Part shown: positions 27,142 through 37,053 of the stretch, one piece after another
Layout: every line of letters starts with the position of its first letter
How positions within the stretch are numbered: position 1 is the stretch's first letter
DNA from: Scytolyngbya sp. HA4215-MV1
GTDB lineage: Bacteria; Cyanobacteriota; Cyanobacteriia; Leptolyngbyales; Leptolyngbyaceae
Length of the DNA stretch: 64,000 nucleotides
Assembly: GCA_019359045.1 (NCBI GenBank)
Contig: JAHHIA010000001.1
Coordinates: forward strand, 124,001 to 188,000
Direction of reading: 5' to 3'
Position numbers and translations under genes: made by a program
Notes under the pieces: generated by a model
What the model saw: the letters and a program-made list of their open reading frames with translations, nothing else
What the model was told of the DNA's origin: nothing
Databases searched by the model: none

Positions 27142-29604
27142 TTAACTGGCTCGACCGTTGGAGACCAGCTTCGGGCCTCGATCGGTGGTCAGGGCACGTT
27201 TTAGACGGCTGATGGTGGCTAGGGCTTGCTGATGATTGTCCCGATCACCAGCACGGGCAAACAGACGAGCGGCTTCAGACAGATCTGCGATCGCAGCAGT
27301 TTTGTCGCCAATTTTAATCTGAGCTAGCCCCCGATAGAGGTAGGCATTGGCGTTTTCGGGTTCAATGCGGATCACTTCACTATAGTCATAGATGGCACCC
27401 AACTTATTGCCCAGACGACTGCGTTCCAGCCCCCGATAGAAATAGGCAATGGCGCAGTCGGGATCGACCTGGGTGGCGTAGCTGTAGTCTTCAATCGCGC
27501 CTAATTTGTCACCCTGTTCTGAACGAATCGTACCGCGATTGTAGTAGGCGGCGGTATTTTCTGGATTCAGATGTAGAGCTGCTTCAAAATCGGAGATCGC
27601 GGCGGTTTTATCTTCCAGGTCATAGAAGGCAATGCCCCGATTGTTACAAGCAATGTGATCATCGGGGTTTATATTCAAAACCTCGGTGTAGTCGGCAATG
27701 GCTCCGTTTTTGTCGCCCAAATCGTAGCGAGTGATTGCCCGGTTAAAGTAGGCATTGGCATCGCCAGGATTTAGCATGGGGTCTTCAAAGCGGTTGATCA
27801 GTTGTTGAATCACCTGAGTATCAGTGGTCCGTAGCCCGATCGCCACTTCAGGCAGGTCAGTTTCTTGAACAGCGAAGGGATGAATCCCCAGAACGGCAAA
27901 GGTGCGATCGCAGATCAGGAAGTTTTCATCTGTACCCAGTAACTTAAAGCGCAACTGATTAGGGTAGTCTTGTTTGAGCTGTGCCAGTTGGTTTAAAGCA
28001 TCGCGTAGAAGTTGCTTTTCGTGAGAGTCAATTCCCCAACGCTGATTTAGAAAGCGCGGCGATCGCCCCTTTAGAGTCTCTTCAAGACGTCCCCAGCCAA
28101 TGTCGAGGCAACCTCCGCGATCGAGAAAAGATTGAAATTTCTGAATCACGCCAGGGTCAAGCATTCCCTGATCGGGGCGTGACCAGACCAACACGATTTG
28201 CGTCTGAGCACTTTCCAATGCCTCTTCCAGCACGGTGCGACTACTATGAGCAGATTCAACCTCATTGTTCGCTTGTCCAGCAGCAGATTGGTTGCCCTTA
28301 AAATCCAGCACCAGTCCGTAATTCGTAGCTGGTTGAACTTTCTGCAACTGCTGATTCATTTCTTCTATGCGGTTTTGCAGCGATTCTTCAACCCAAATCT
28401 GCATCCGAGCGATGCCACTTTCTGCACCATCAATGCGGTGGGTGAGAAACTTCAACTGATTCTGAAGCCCACTGAAATCCAGCAATTTGGGCAAATGATT
28501 GATGCAATCGCGAAGGGTTTGCTGTTGTCGTTCCAAATTTTGAGCAAATTGTTGTACGGTATCAAGTTGTTGTTGCAGATTCCCCATATGGGTTTCGGCA
28601 ATGCCCTGAATTTCGGCTCGCAGACTGGACGGATCAGCAGCGGGTAAGTGGTTAAGCCGTTGTTCTAGATGGTTAACCGTTTGTTGCAGATCTTCAATCA
28701 CTCCCGCTTCGAGTTGAGGAGAAAGCGTTGGGGTTTGCTCCGATTGCTGATGATTTAATCGGGTATGGAGACTGTCCAGTTGCTTTTTAAAAATTGTATG
28801 GGTCACTCGAGTCGGTGCGATCGTTTGTTCTAAGGCTTGATTTTGCTGGCTTAGTTTTTCGACCTGAGCAGCCAACCGCGCCAATTCTCGCCGCGAAACC
28901 ATATCGCCTGCCACTTTCATGAGTGAGGCAATGTCTTGTTTGAGGGCGCTGGCATCGAAGGGTTGGGGCAGTTGATTGAGCCGACGTTGTAGATGACTAA
29001 TCTGCTCTTGTAGAGTACGAGTGCTGAATTGTTTTTGCTCATTCGTGAAAGTTTCCAGGCTGGATCGCAACTCCGCTAGCTCGAGTCGAAGTTGAGAAAC
29101 GCTTCCTTCCAAATGCTCAACTCGACTGATATCCGTGAGGCGATGGAGTCGTGAAGTGATATTTGAAAGTGATTCTCCCACATGATTATATTGATTTTTC
29201 AAGTGAGAGATATCATACCGAACTTTGCCCAAACTGTGGGTTTCGATCGCTTCAATTCTCTGCGTTGTTTCATATTGCAAGCGCGCAATCGCATCGTGAC
29301 TATTTTGCAAAACATTTTGTCGTAGCGCTGCCAGATCTTCAAAACTGGGCAAAGTGCGCGTTTGCTGTTGCAACTGCTTCAGGTTGATCGACAACCGCTG
29401 ATCGACCCGGGAAATCGCCACCGTTGTCTTTTGCTGCGTCAATTGCTCAACCCGTCGTCGATTGACCAGACTGAGCAACAAAAAGAGCGAAAGAGGCGTT
29501 GCCGTGTAGAGAATCTGTTTGGTCAGCAGGGTGGCGATCGCACCTACCCCGGTTCCTGCCAATGTGGCGTATTCTGCTAAATCCAGCCAATTTCGATTTT
29601 TCAC
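27142..29604 (-). CDS. Membrane-anchored coiled-coil protein with PLD-like region and TPR domain
   Basis: 820 residues from ATG 29604. Two adjacent hydrophobic segments lie in residues 12-47, then about 380 residues of glutamine-rich coiled coil. Residues about 455-600 (TQIVLVWSRPDQGMLDPGVI, DENFLICDRTFAVLGIH) resemble a phospholipase D-like fold without an HxK(x)4D motif. Residues about 625-800 contain five to six tetratricopeptide repeats of the A.aY.NRG....GDK.GAI.DY..a pattern. It lies 270 bases upstream of the sigma-like gene on the same strand and is possibly part of the same functional block. A scaffold role is inferred. Confidence 0.75.
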   Translation of the reverse strand: MKNRNWLDLAEYATLAGTGVGAIATLLTKQILYTATPLSLFLLLSLVNRRRVEQLTQQKTTVAISRVDQRLSINLKQLQQQTRTLPSFEDLAALRQNVLQNSHDAIARLQYETTQRIEAIETHSLGKVRYDISHLKNQYNHVGESLSNITSRLHRLTDISRVEHLEGSVSQLRLELAELRSSLETFTNEQKQFSTRTLQEQISHLQRRLNQLPQPFDASALKQDIASLMKVAGDMVSRRELARLAAQVEKLSQQNQALEQTIAPTRVTHTIFKKQLDSLHTRLNHQQSEQTPTLSPQLEAGVIEDLQQTVNHLEQRLNHLPAADPSSLRAEIQGIAETHMGNLQQQLDTVQQFAQNLERQQQTLRDCINHLPKLLDFSGLQNQLKFLTHRIDGAESGIARMQIWVEESLQNRIEEMNQQLQKVQPATNYGLVLDFKGNQSAAGQANNEVESAHSSRTVLEEALESAQTQIVLVWSRPDQGMLDPGVIQKFQSFLDRGGCLDIGWGRLEETLKGRSPRFLNQRWGIDSHEKQLLRDALNQLAQLKQDYPNQLRFKLLGTDENFLICDRTFAVLGIHPFAVQETDLPEVAIGLRTTDTQVIQQLINRFEDPMLNPGDANAYFNRAITRYDLGDKNGAIADYTEVLNINPDDHIACNNRGIAFYDLEDKTAAISDFEAALHLNPENTAAYYNRGTIRSEQGDKLGAIEDYSYATQVDPDCAIAYFYRGLERSRLGNKLGAIYDYSEVIRIEPENANAYLYRGLAQIKIGDKTAAIADLSEAARLFARAGDRDNHQQALATISRLKRALTTDRGPKLVSNGRAS

Positions 29605-29819
29605 AATTCCCTAAAGCCGCTGTTTTCAAGAGGTTAATCACTCATCCCACACTGCGGCTGCTATTAGGTAGATCGCACTCCAGCAGTTAGAGATGTTAAC
29701 CTTTTCAAGCGAGTTGCAAAGTGATCAGGAAAGCTTTAAGTCCAGGTGGCGAGGTAGAAAGGTGAAAGCGTGGAAGGCTGGAGCAGCCAGAACTCAAAAT
29801 TTTCCATCTGCCCCTATCC

Positions 29820-31331
29820 CTATCCCTCCTCTCCTCCTGCCATCAACAACCCCACCTTCTCTACCGAAGCAGCTTTGGCATCCAGGGTTTCGATAAATTG
29901 TCCGGCATAGATGATGGCGATGCGATCGCTCATAGTCATGACTTCTTCCAACTCGGTCGAGATATAAAGAATCGCGGCTCCCCGCTGCCGTTCGGCTAGG
30001 AGAGCTTGTTGAACATATTCAGTTGCACCGACATCGAGTCCGCGCGTGGGCTGCATTGCCACAATCAGACAGGGGTCGCCGCTGAGTTCGCGTGCCAGAA
30101 CAACTTTTTGTTGGTTGCCGCCGGAGAGTTGGCTGACTTTGAGTTGACTGTTGATGGCACGGATATCAAAGGTTTGAATGACGGTATTCGCATAGTGGGC
30201 GATCGTCCTGGGTCTGAGGAAAAATCGGCGGCAGAAAGGCAGGCGTTTAAATCGCTTCAGGATCAAATTACGGGCAATACTGAAGCTCATCACCAGCCCC
30301 ATTTTTTGACGATCTTCAGGAATGTAGCCCATTTTCAACTGCTTGACTCGTTGCTGAGGCGTCCAGTGGGTGACATTTTGTCCGACTAGGAAAATGCTGC
30401 CCTGGCGAATGGGGCGAAGTCCGGCGATCGCATCTGCCAGTTCGCGTTGCCCATTGCCATCGACTCCGGCAATTCCTAAAATTTCGCCTGCCCGTATCTG
30501 AAAGGAGATTCCTCGAATGGCTGGCAAGTTGCGATCGTCTACTACCTGGAGATTTTGCACCTCCAGCACCACAGAGCCAGGCGCGATCGCAGGTTTGTTG
30601 AGATGGAACAGCACTTCGCGTCCCACCATCAGTTGTGCCAGATCTGGGCGAGTAGTACTCTGACTGGAGCAGGTTGCAGCAACTTTGCCGCGGCGTAAGA
30701 CAGTGACTTGGTCACACAGGCTCAATACTTCGTCGAGTTTATGGCTGATAAAGATGATCGTGTGATCGCGAGCCGCTAATTGACGCAAAATTATGAACAG
30801 CGACTCAACTTCCGGCGGCGTGAGAACTGCGGTGGGTTCATCCAAAATCAACAATTTTGCCTGTCGATACAGTGCTTTGAGGATTTCGACTCGTTGTTGT
30901 ATGCCAACGGGTAAATCACCCACGATCGCCAGTGGATCGACCTCCAACCCATAGGCTTGCGACATTGCCGCGATCGCTTCTGCCTTTTGCCGCAGATTGA
31001 GATTCAAGCTAAAGTCCTGACCTAGGATAATATTCTCGGTGACTGAAAGCTGCGGCACCAGCATAAAGTGCTGATGGATCATGCCAATGCCATGCCGAAT
31101 CGCTGTACCAGGAGACGAGAGCTTAACCGATTGACCTTGCAGAAAGATCTGTCCCTCGTCTGGTTGGTACAACCCACAGAGAATATTCATCAGAGTCGAT
31201 TTCCCTGCTCCATTTTCGCCAAGCAACGCATGGATGCTGCCTGCTTCGATGCTTAGAGTAATCTGGTCGTTAGCGGTGAAGGAACCAAATCGCTTGGTGA
31301 TGTTTTCAAGATGCAGATAGGGAGATGACAC
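29820..31331 (-). CDS. Two-domain ABC transporter ATPase (sugar/nucleoside importer type)
   Basis: 503 residues with two ABC domains. The first has GENGAGKSTLMNILCGL, LPVGIQQRVEILKALYR and LLILDEPTAVL; the second has a degenerate Walker A (VDGNGQRELADAI) and an intact signature (LSGGNQQKVVLARE). This is the layout of YufO/NupO/RbsA-type ATPases paired with BMP-family binding proteins. No permease or binding protein is in the window. The start is a GTG at 31331 (MSSPYLHLENITKRFG); no in-frame ATG upstream of the first Walker motif is available. Confidence 0.88.
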   Translation of the reverse strand: MSSPYLHLENITKRFGSFTANDQITLSIEAGSIHALLGENGAGKSTLMNILCGLYQPDEGQIFLQGQSVKLSSPGTAIRHGIGMIHQHFMLVPQLSVTENIILGQDFSLNLNLRQKAEAIAAMSQAYGLEVDPLAIVGDLPVGIQQRVEILKALYRQAKLLILDEPTAVLTPPEVESLFIILRQLAARDHTIIFISHKLDEVLSLCDQVTVLRRGKVAATCSSQSTTRPDLAQLMVGREVLFHLNKPAIAPGSVVLEVQNLQVVDDRNLPAIRGISFQIRAGEILGIAGVDGNGQRELADAIAGLRPIRQGSIFLVGQNVTHWTPQQRVKQLKMGYIPEDRQKMGLVMSFSIARNLILKRFKRLPFCRRFFLRPRTIAHYANTVIQTFDIRAINSQLKVSQLSGGNQQKVVLARELSGDPCLIVAMQPTRGLDVGATEYVQQALLAERQRGAAILYISTELEEVMTMSDRIAIIYAGQFIETLDAKAASVEKVGLLMAGGEEG

Positions 31332-31433
31332 GATGGGGTTAAGTGTGCAACCTGTATTTGGCTACTCAATATTAACCCCAAACTCTAGGTGGCTGTGGTT
31401 CACCAAGATGCTGATTGAAACTTATGCTGGTCA

Positions 31434-31865
31434 CTACAGATTTCGCGATTCTAGGGCGCGCGCCAACCGATCCAGAGAAGCCGCAGTCCGTTCTTGTAAA
31501 ACAACAACGGAATCAGGCGGTGTTTCAGTTGCTGCAACTGCCTCCTGGCGTGCCAACTTCTTCTGAGCTTGCTCGAACGCCCGCACCAGCAGAAAGATTG
31601 ACAAAGCAATCACCAAAAAATTCAACACTGCTGCCAAAAATGAACCATATTTAATGCCATTCGCCGACAGACTTTTCAAGTCATCTACATTGGCAGCCTT
31701 CAACGCGGGGTTGAGAATGGCTGGCGTAATCACATCTGCCACAAACGACTCAATAATTTTGCCAAACGCACCACCAATAATCACAGCAACCGCTAGATCG
31801 ACCACATTGCCACGCATGATGAACTTGCGAAAATCTGACCAGAATCCACCATTCCCGTTCGCCAT
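31434..31865 (-). CDS. mscL: Large-conductance mechanosensitive channel
   Basis: 143 residues from ATG 31865. GGFWSDFRKFIMRGNVVDLAVAVIIGGAFGKIIESFVADVITPAI is the hallmark MscL N-terminal helix plus TM1 pore region; TM2 is FLAAVLNFLVIALSIFLLVRAF. It is a homopentameric inner-membrane tension valve that releases solutes on hypo-osmotic shock. It is slightly short at the C-terminal bundle but complete. Confidence 0.95.
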   Translation of the reverse strand: MANGNGGFWSDFRKFIMRGNVVDLAVAVIIGGAFGKIIESFVADVITPAILNPALKAANVDDLKSLSANGIKYGSFLAAVLNFLVIALSIFLLVRAFEQAQKKLARQEAVAATETPPDSVVVLQERTAASLDRLARALESRNL

Positions 31866-32134
31866 GGCTTTCACCCTTTTTTTGCAATCCTAAGTAATAT
31901 TTCAATGCAGGGCATTATATAAGAATTCTAAAATTCTCTGAGTCATTTGCAATAAACCTTGTTCTCTGCATTTCTGCGTCTCCCCTTTCCTTGACCAGCC
32001 CTGTAATCTCACTGGGGGCTTTTCATCATAGAACGAATGTATTAAATTAGATCAGGCGTATTATAAACGGCCCATTTGCTCCCCGATCTATTTTTGGTTG
32101 GGGCAGGGTAAATCCAGCTTGTTGCAGGTCTGGC

Positions 32135-33871
32135 ATGAATTTAGAAACCCCGCTCGGCTCGGTCATTCAAGGTTCCCTTAGTCAAGGATTGGAAGTGCGC
32201 CTCCATGCCGATGTCTCGGTAGAAGACATGCGGGTGGGTAAATTTCTGGTGGTTCAGGGTGTGCGATCGAGCTTCTTTTGCATGTTAACGGACGTTACGC
32301 TGGGCACCTCCAGCCAGCGGATTCTGGCAAATCCCCCGGACCCGAGCAATACTTTCCTGCAAGAAGTGCTTGCGGGTACTGGAACCTATGGCACGATCGA
32401 CCTCACGCCCATGCTGATGTTTACGCCCGAAGCCGCTATCAGCGAACAGTCTGCCGCCCACAGTACTCGCAACGCTGAAAGCCGAAAGCTGAAGCCTGGA
32501 AGTTTGGCATCCTATCAACCCCAAACCAGTGCCAATATCGAACTCTTGCCCGTCAAGACGATTCCTAGTCACTTTAGCCAGGTGTTTGATGCCTGTGAAC
32601 GAGATTTTCGGGCTGTCTTTGGTTGGGAAGATGACCCCCATCGCCGCAATTTTGTCATCGGTCAACCGATCGATATGGAAGTGCCCATCTGTATCGATCT
32701 CGATCGGTTTGTGGAGCGCAGTAACGGTGTCTTCGGCAAATCGGGTACGGGCAAATCCTTTCTCACCCGTCTATTGTTGTCCGGCATCATCCGCAAACAG
32801 GCTGCTGTCAACCTGATCTTCGACATGCACTCCGAATATGGTTGGGAAGCTGCCAGAGAGGGCAAACATTTCAGCACAGTGAAAGGATTACGCCAACTTT
32901 TTCCTGGTCAGGTTCAGATCTACACCCTCGATCCCCAATCGACAAAGCGCCGAGGTGTGCGCGATGCCCAGGAACTATACATCAGCTACGACCAAATTGA
33001 TGTGGAAGATCTGCAATTGGTGCGACAAGAACTGAACCTTTCCGAAGCAAGTTTGGAAAACGCCATCATCTTGCGCAACGAATTCGGCAAAGCCTGGATT
33101 TCTCGGCTCCTGACCATGAATAACGAAGAAATCCAGGAGTTTTGTGAAACCAAGATGGGCAGTAAATCGTCAATCATGGCATTGCAGCGCAAACTGACGC
33201 GCTTGGATGATTTGAAGTACATCCGCAATAGCTGTCCTCATAACTATGTGGCGCAAGTGCTCGAATCACTCAACGCCGGAAAGCATGTGGTGATTGAGTT
33301 TGGCTCTCAGTCCAATCTGCTGTCCTATATGTTGGCAACCAATGTCATTGCTCGTCGCATTCACCAAGCCTATGTGCATAAAGCAGAAAAGTTTTTGCAA
33401 ACCAAAAATGTAAGCGATCGTCCTCAACAGCTAGTAATCACGATTGAAGAAGCCCATCGCTTTCTCGATCCTGCTACTGCCCGCCAAACCATCTTCGGCA
33501 CGATCGCCCGCGAAATGCGGAAATACTTCGTTACCTTGCTGGTGGTCGATCAACGCCCCTCCGGGATTGACAACGAAGTGATGTCCCAAATCGGCACCCG
33601 CATCACCGCCCTACTGAACGACGAAAAAGACATTGATGCCATCTTTACCGGAGTTTCCGGAGCGCAAAGTTTGCGATCGGTATTAGCAAAACTCGATTCC
33701 AAACAGCAAGCGCTCATTTTGGGACATGCTGTGCCCATGCCAGTAGTCATTCGTACTCGCCCTTATGACGAAACCTTTTACGCCGAAATTGGTGATACTG
33801 CCTGGGAAGAACTTCCCACTGCAACCTTACTCAAAGCTGCCCAATCCGCCAAAGCCGATCTGGGATTTTAA
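32135..33871 (+). CDS. HerA-type hexameric ATPase
   Basis: 578 residues from ATG 32135. An N-terminal HAS-barrel-like domain (MNLETPLGSVIQGSLSQGLEVRL..VEDMRVGKFLVVQG) precedes a RecA/FtsK-like core with Walker A GVFGKSGTGKSFLTRLLL (about residues 194-211), Walker B LVITIEEAHRFL (about 433-444), a sensor region VVDQRPSG and a terminal arginine-rich strand. HerA family proteins pump DNA, often with NurA nuclease in repair or with defence nucleases. No nuclease gene is adjacent, and this form is widespread in cyanobacteria. Confidence 0.85.
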   Translation: MNLETPLGSVIQGSLSQGLEVRLHADVSVEDMRVGKFLVVQGVRSSFFCMLTDVTLGTSSQRILANPPDPSNTFLQEVLAGTGTYGTIDLTPMLMFTPEAAISEQSAAHSTRNAESRKLKPGSLASYQPQTSANIELLPVKTIPSHFSQVFDACERDFRAVFGWEDDPHRRNFVIGQPIDMEVPICIDLDRFVERSNGVFGKSGTGKSFLTRLLLSGIIRKQAAVNLIFDMHSEYGWEAAREGKHFSTVKGLRQLFPGQVQIYTLDPQSTKRRGVRDAQELYISYDQIDVEDLQLVRQELNLSEASLENAIILRNEFGKAWISRLLTMNNEEIQEFCETKMGSKSSIMALQRKLTRLDDLKYIRNSCPHNYVAQVLESLNAGKHVVIEFGSQSNLLSYMLATNVIARRIHQAYVHKAEKFLQTKNVSDRPQQLVITIEEAHRFLDPATARQTIFGTIAREMRKYFVTLLVVDQRPSGIDNEVMSQIGTRITALLNDEKDIDAIFTGVSGAQSLRSVLAKLDSKQQALILGHAVPMPVVIRTRPYDETFYAEIGDTAWEELPTATLLKAAQSAKADLGF

Positions 33872-34781
33872 AGGAGGCAAACAAACTATTACCCTTGAAA
33901 ACTTGACTGAGATCCAAATTCTGCAAGATCCAATTCAGACAAAACAGCGTATTTCTCCTAGAAAGCAATTGTGGGAAGGTGTCAGAAATTTGGTAAGGGG
34001 TCAGTCATCAACTCAAAATTACCCTTGACTTCTCTACGCCTTCACCCATTTCCCTCTTTCCTTCCACCCGCAACTCGTCACACCAGAGACACATCAATTC
34101 ATTACAAAATTGATACTCAGTTCGTATTCTGGCAAAATATGCCCTTTTCTAACTTGTTGTAAGCCTTCTTCTTTTCGATTGCGGACATCCCCCTATGCAA
34201 ACATGCAAATAGTACGGTTATCCCTCGTCAAAGCCCCTATTCATCAGCGGTGTAAAGTTCCATGATTAAAGAAGCAACGAAGCAAAGACTCTGCCCTAGT
34301 TTGAGGTCCGCTATCGGCACTTCCAAATCTTGCATGGCCTTTTTCAGAGAGTGGCGTTTCTTATTTTCATCCCTTTAGTTCACCCAACAGGATGATCAAG
34401 AAGCACTTTACGTCAGCCTATAATATAGGCTATCCTTAAATCAAAGTCATACTGACTCCGACTTGGAAAGTCTGGCATTGAGAAAGTCTGATATTGAGAA
34501 AAGCCTGACATCGTCTACTAAATCTTTGCCACCGTTCGTCGGAGTTAATCGAGACCATTAAACCTAGTCCTTTCTCGGTTGGTTATGCCTCCATTTAAAG
34601 TTGGAAAAGGAATTTTTTGACCCAGAGAGAACCCTCAATCCCTACAACTTTATTCGTTCCTGCAACCAACTTCAGAGTTTTTTGATTTCAATTCGTTCCT
34701 TATTCTTTCTGGCATCGCAGTTCCGCGTTTGCCACACGTTTTGAGTTTTCCATTCGTTTCTTCAAGGGAGTTCATGCGCCC
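33872..34781. other. Long intergenic/leader region before the sigma factor gene
   Basis: About 900 bases with no credible gene. It contains a palindromic -10 element (34416-34430) and three imperfect 16-bp repeats of GAAAGTCTGGCATTGA type at about 34466-34513. If transcription starts near 34435 the sigma gene has a leader of about 350 bases. Confidence 0.5.
34416..34430 (+). promoter_or_regulatory. Palindrome containing a TATAAT -10 box
   Basis: GCCTATA-A-TATAGGC is a perfect 7-bp-arm palindrome with TATAAT at 34419-34424 inside it. A promoter whose -10 element is embedded in a symmetric site is a good candidate for a repressor-controlled start for the group 2 sigma gene. No clear -35 is present at 17 bases. 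Confidence 0.45.
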
Positions 34782-35768
34782 ATGGCTACCGCTACCAGGA
34801 CACAATCTAAGACTAGCAAACCTCTCTTCACTGCGGATATGGTGCGGACTTATCTGCATGAAATTGGACGGGTGCCAATGCTGACCCATGAGCAAGAAAT
34901 TGTTTATGGCAAGCAGGTACAACAAATGATGAAGATTCAGGAAACGAAGGAAGCCCTGAAGAAACAGCTGGATCGTGAGCCGACCCAGCAAGAGTTGTTA
35001 GAGCAAACCGCCCTATCTGAAAATGAGTTAAACCAAGCCCTCCGGCAAGGTCGGCGTGCGAAAGAAAAAATGATCGAAGCGAATCTGCGGCTAGTCGTGT
35101 CGATCGCCAAAAAATATCAAAAGCGCAACCTGGAATTTTTGGACCTGATTCAGGAAGGCACGCTGGGGCTGGAGCGTGGGGTCGAGAAATTTGACCCGAC
35201 TCGGGGCTACAAATTCTCCACTTATGCATACTGGTGGATTCGGCAGGCAATTACCCGAGCGATCGCACAGCAAGCGCGCACGATCCGCTTACCGATCCAT
35301 ATCACCGAAAAGCTCAACAAGATTAAGCGCGTTCAGCGAGAGCTGGCGCAAAAACTGGGTCGCAGTGCCAGTGCTGCCGAGATTGCCGAAGCGTTGGAAT
35401 TGGAACCCGCCCAAATTCGTGAGTATCTCACGGCATCCCGCCAACCTGTCTCGCTGGACATGCGGGTGGGAGACAACCAGGACACGCAGTTGCAAGACTT
35501 ACTGGAAGATGAAGGACCCTCGCCCGAAACCTATACGGCTCAGGAAGCCCTGCGGCAAGATCTGGATAAGTTGCTAGCAGAACTGACACCGCAACAACGA
35601 GAAGTTCTTAGCCTGCGGTTTGGTTTGGAAGACGGTCGTGAACTCTCGTTGGCGAAGGTCGGCGAACGGCTGAGCTTGAGTCGCGAACGGGTACGACAGT
35701 TGGAACGGCAAGCGCTCGATCATCTGCGTCGTCGCAAGATCACAGTACGTGAGTACTTGGCAAGCTAG
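34782..35768 (+). CDS. Group 2 RpoD-like sigma factor
   Basis: 328 residues from ATG 34782. It has region 1.2 ([16 protein letters not shown]), region 2 ([62 protein letters not shown] spans it), region 3 and region 4 ([30 protein letters not shown]). Without a long region 1.1 it is a group 2 (non-essential, stress or light responsive) cyanobacterial sigma of the SigB/SigD kind. I cannot say which. Its stop codon overlaps that of the convergent cruG. Confidence 0.93.
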   Translation: MATATRTQSKTSKPLFTADMVRTYLHEIGRVPMLTHEQEIVYGKQVQQMMKIQETKEALKKQLDREPTQQELLEQTALSENELNQALRQGRRAKEKMIEANLRLVVSIAKKYQKRNLEFLDLIQEGTLGLERGVEKFDPTRGYKFSTYAYWWIRQAITRAIAQQARTIRLPIHITEKLNKIKRVQRELAQKLGRSASAAEIAEALELEPAQIREYLTASRQPVSLDMRVGDNQDTQLQDLLEDEGPSPETYTAQEALRQDLDKLLAELTPQQREVLSLRFGLEDGRELSLAKVGERLSLSRERVRQLERQALDHLRRRKITVREYLAS

Positions 35769-36973
35769 CCCTGTCCATAACTCCTCCCTCGCCAATGTTT
35801 GGGCGTTCGGGTAGATGAAAGCCAGATGCGGATGACTGCCAGGGGATCTGCTAAGGGAGAGAACCAAAACAGCCAACCCGCTCTGGCTTGAGTGAAGTCA
35901 TAGGAGGGCACGATCGCCCCCAGTAAAGCAACCCGAATCAGCAACAGTAGAAGGTTCCAGCCAAATGCTGCCAGAACGGGCAGAGTAGTACTACCCGAAT
36001 TGAGCCAAAATGCTAGCAGCATCACTACCAGCAACGGCATCCCTTGCACAAATGCCAAAAACCAGAGATCACCCCAAATCTGTGCTCGAGATGAAGCATC
36101 TTTGAGATCCAGAGATCGTCCCCATTCTCGCCAGGTTTCGATCGCCCCTTCGTACATCCGCACCTTTAATACTTTTGCCCCATCCAAAAAACCGACTTTG
36201 GCACCTTGTGCAGCAGCATAGCGTGCCAAGGTGACATCATCGCAGAAAGAACTGCGGGCGTAGGTATAGCCAGCCAACCGAGTCAGCAGCGATCGGCGAC
36301 AGAGAAAACATTGACCATTTGCCATTACCCGTTCAGCAGACTCAGTCTCTGCACCAGTGGGTCCAAACCGATACACCAGCGTCATTAATAGGGCTGGTTG
36401 CAACCACAGTTCGCCTGGAGATTTGAGAATGAACTGGGGCGATAGAGAAACCAGATCATAACCTTCTGCCTCAGCCGTGTTGACCAGACTGGCAACTAAG
36501 CCGGGGTGGGGCTGGGTATCTGCATCTACCCCTAAAATCCACTCACTGCCCGAAGCACTTGCCAAAAATCCGGTATGCAATGCCCAGGGTCTACCCACCC
36601 ACCCCTCAGGTAGAGGATCGTCGGTGAGGAGGCGAAATCGGGGGTCGATCGCAGCCACAGCTTTGACTAAATCAGGGGTGCCATCCTGCGATCGGCTATC
36701 GACCACCAAAATTTCTCGCACCTCATAGCTTTGTCGGCTCAATCCGGTAAGACAGGGCTTAATCCGTTGAGCTTCGTTCAAGGTTGGCACTACAACACTG
36801 ACCGCCCCAATCAATTCGGGACGGGCTGGCTGGGGCATTAACGGGGGGCGTCGCCCAGGTCCACGTAGGAGTCGTGCCAGCAACACTGCCCCGGCAGGGA
36901 TTTGCAATAACAGCAACCCCAGACAAAAAGCACTTTGCCCGATGCTTTCTATCTGAGGTGTTAATAGACTCAT
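35765..36973 (-). CDS. cruG: Carotenoid glycosyltransferase CruG (family 2)
   Basis: 402 residues from ATG 36973. An N-terminal hydrophobic segment, then the GT2 core: VSVVVPTLNEAQRIKPCL, ILVVDSRSQDGTPDLV, ILGVDADTQPHPGL (DxD), SSFCDDVTLARYA. The C-terminus has two to three membrane helices. In cyanobacteria a GT2 protein next to CruF is the 2'-O-glycosyltransferase that adds fucose or another sugar to 2-hydroxy-myxol in myxoxanthophyll synthesis; the gene order here (cruF-cruG, 80 bases apart) supports that. Sugar specificity is not evident. Its 3' end overlaps that of the convergent sigma gene by 4 bases (CTAG). Confidence 0.82.
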   Translation of the reverse strand: MSLLTPQIESIGQSAFCLGLLLLQIPAGAVLLARLLRGPGRRPPLMPQPARPELIGAVSVVVPTLNEAQRIKPCLTGLSRQSYEVREILVVDSRSQDGTPDLVKAVAAIDPRFRLLTDDPLPEGWVGRPWALHTGFLASASGSEWILGVDADTQPHPGLVASLVNTAEAEGYDLVSLSPQFILKSPGELWLQPALLMTLVYRFGPTGAETESAERVMANGQCFLCRRSLLTRLAGYTYARSSFCDDVTLARYAAAQGAKVGFLDGAKVLKVRMYEGAIETWREWGRSLDLKDASSRAQIWGDLWFLAFVQGMPLLVVMLLAFWLNSGSTTLPVLAAFGWNLLLLLIRVALLGAIVPSYDFTQARAGWLFWFSPLADPLAVIRIWLSSTRTPKHWRGRSYGQG

Positions 36974-37053
36974 CACTCAATTTAATTCACTCAATTAATT
37001 CACTTAACCAAACAATTGCCATTCAGAAACAATTTCTGATGTCTTGATCCCGT

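Noticed and set aside
29820-31331. Association of the ABC ATPase with mscL as one transporter
   Set aside because: MscL is an autonomous channel; the ATPase belongs to importers whose permeases are not in the window.
32135-33871. HerA-based phage defence system
   Set aside because: No SIR2, DUF4297, NurA or other effector lies next to it, and this cyanobacterial HerA form is widespread.
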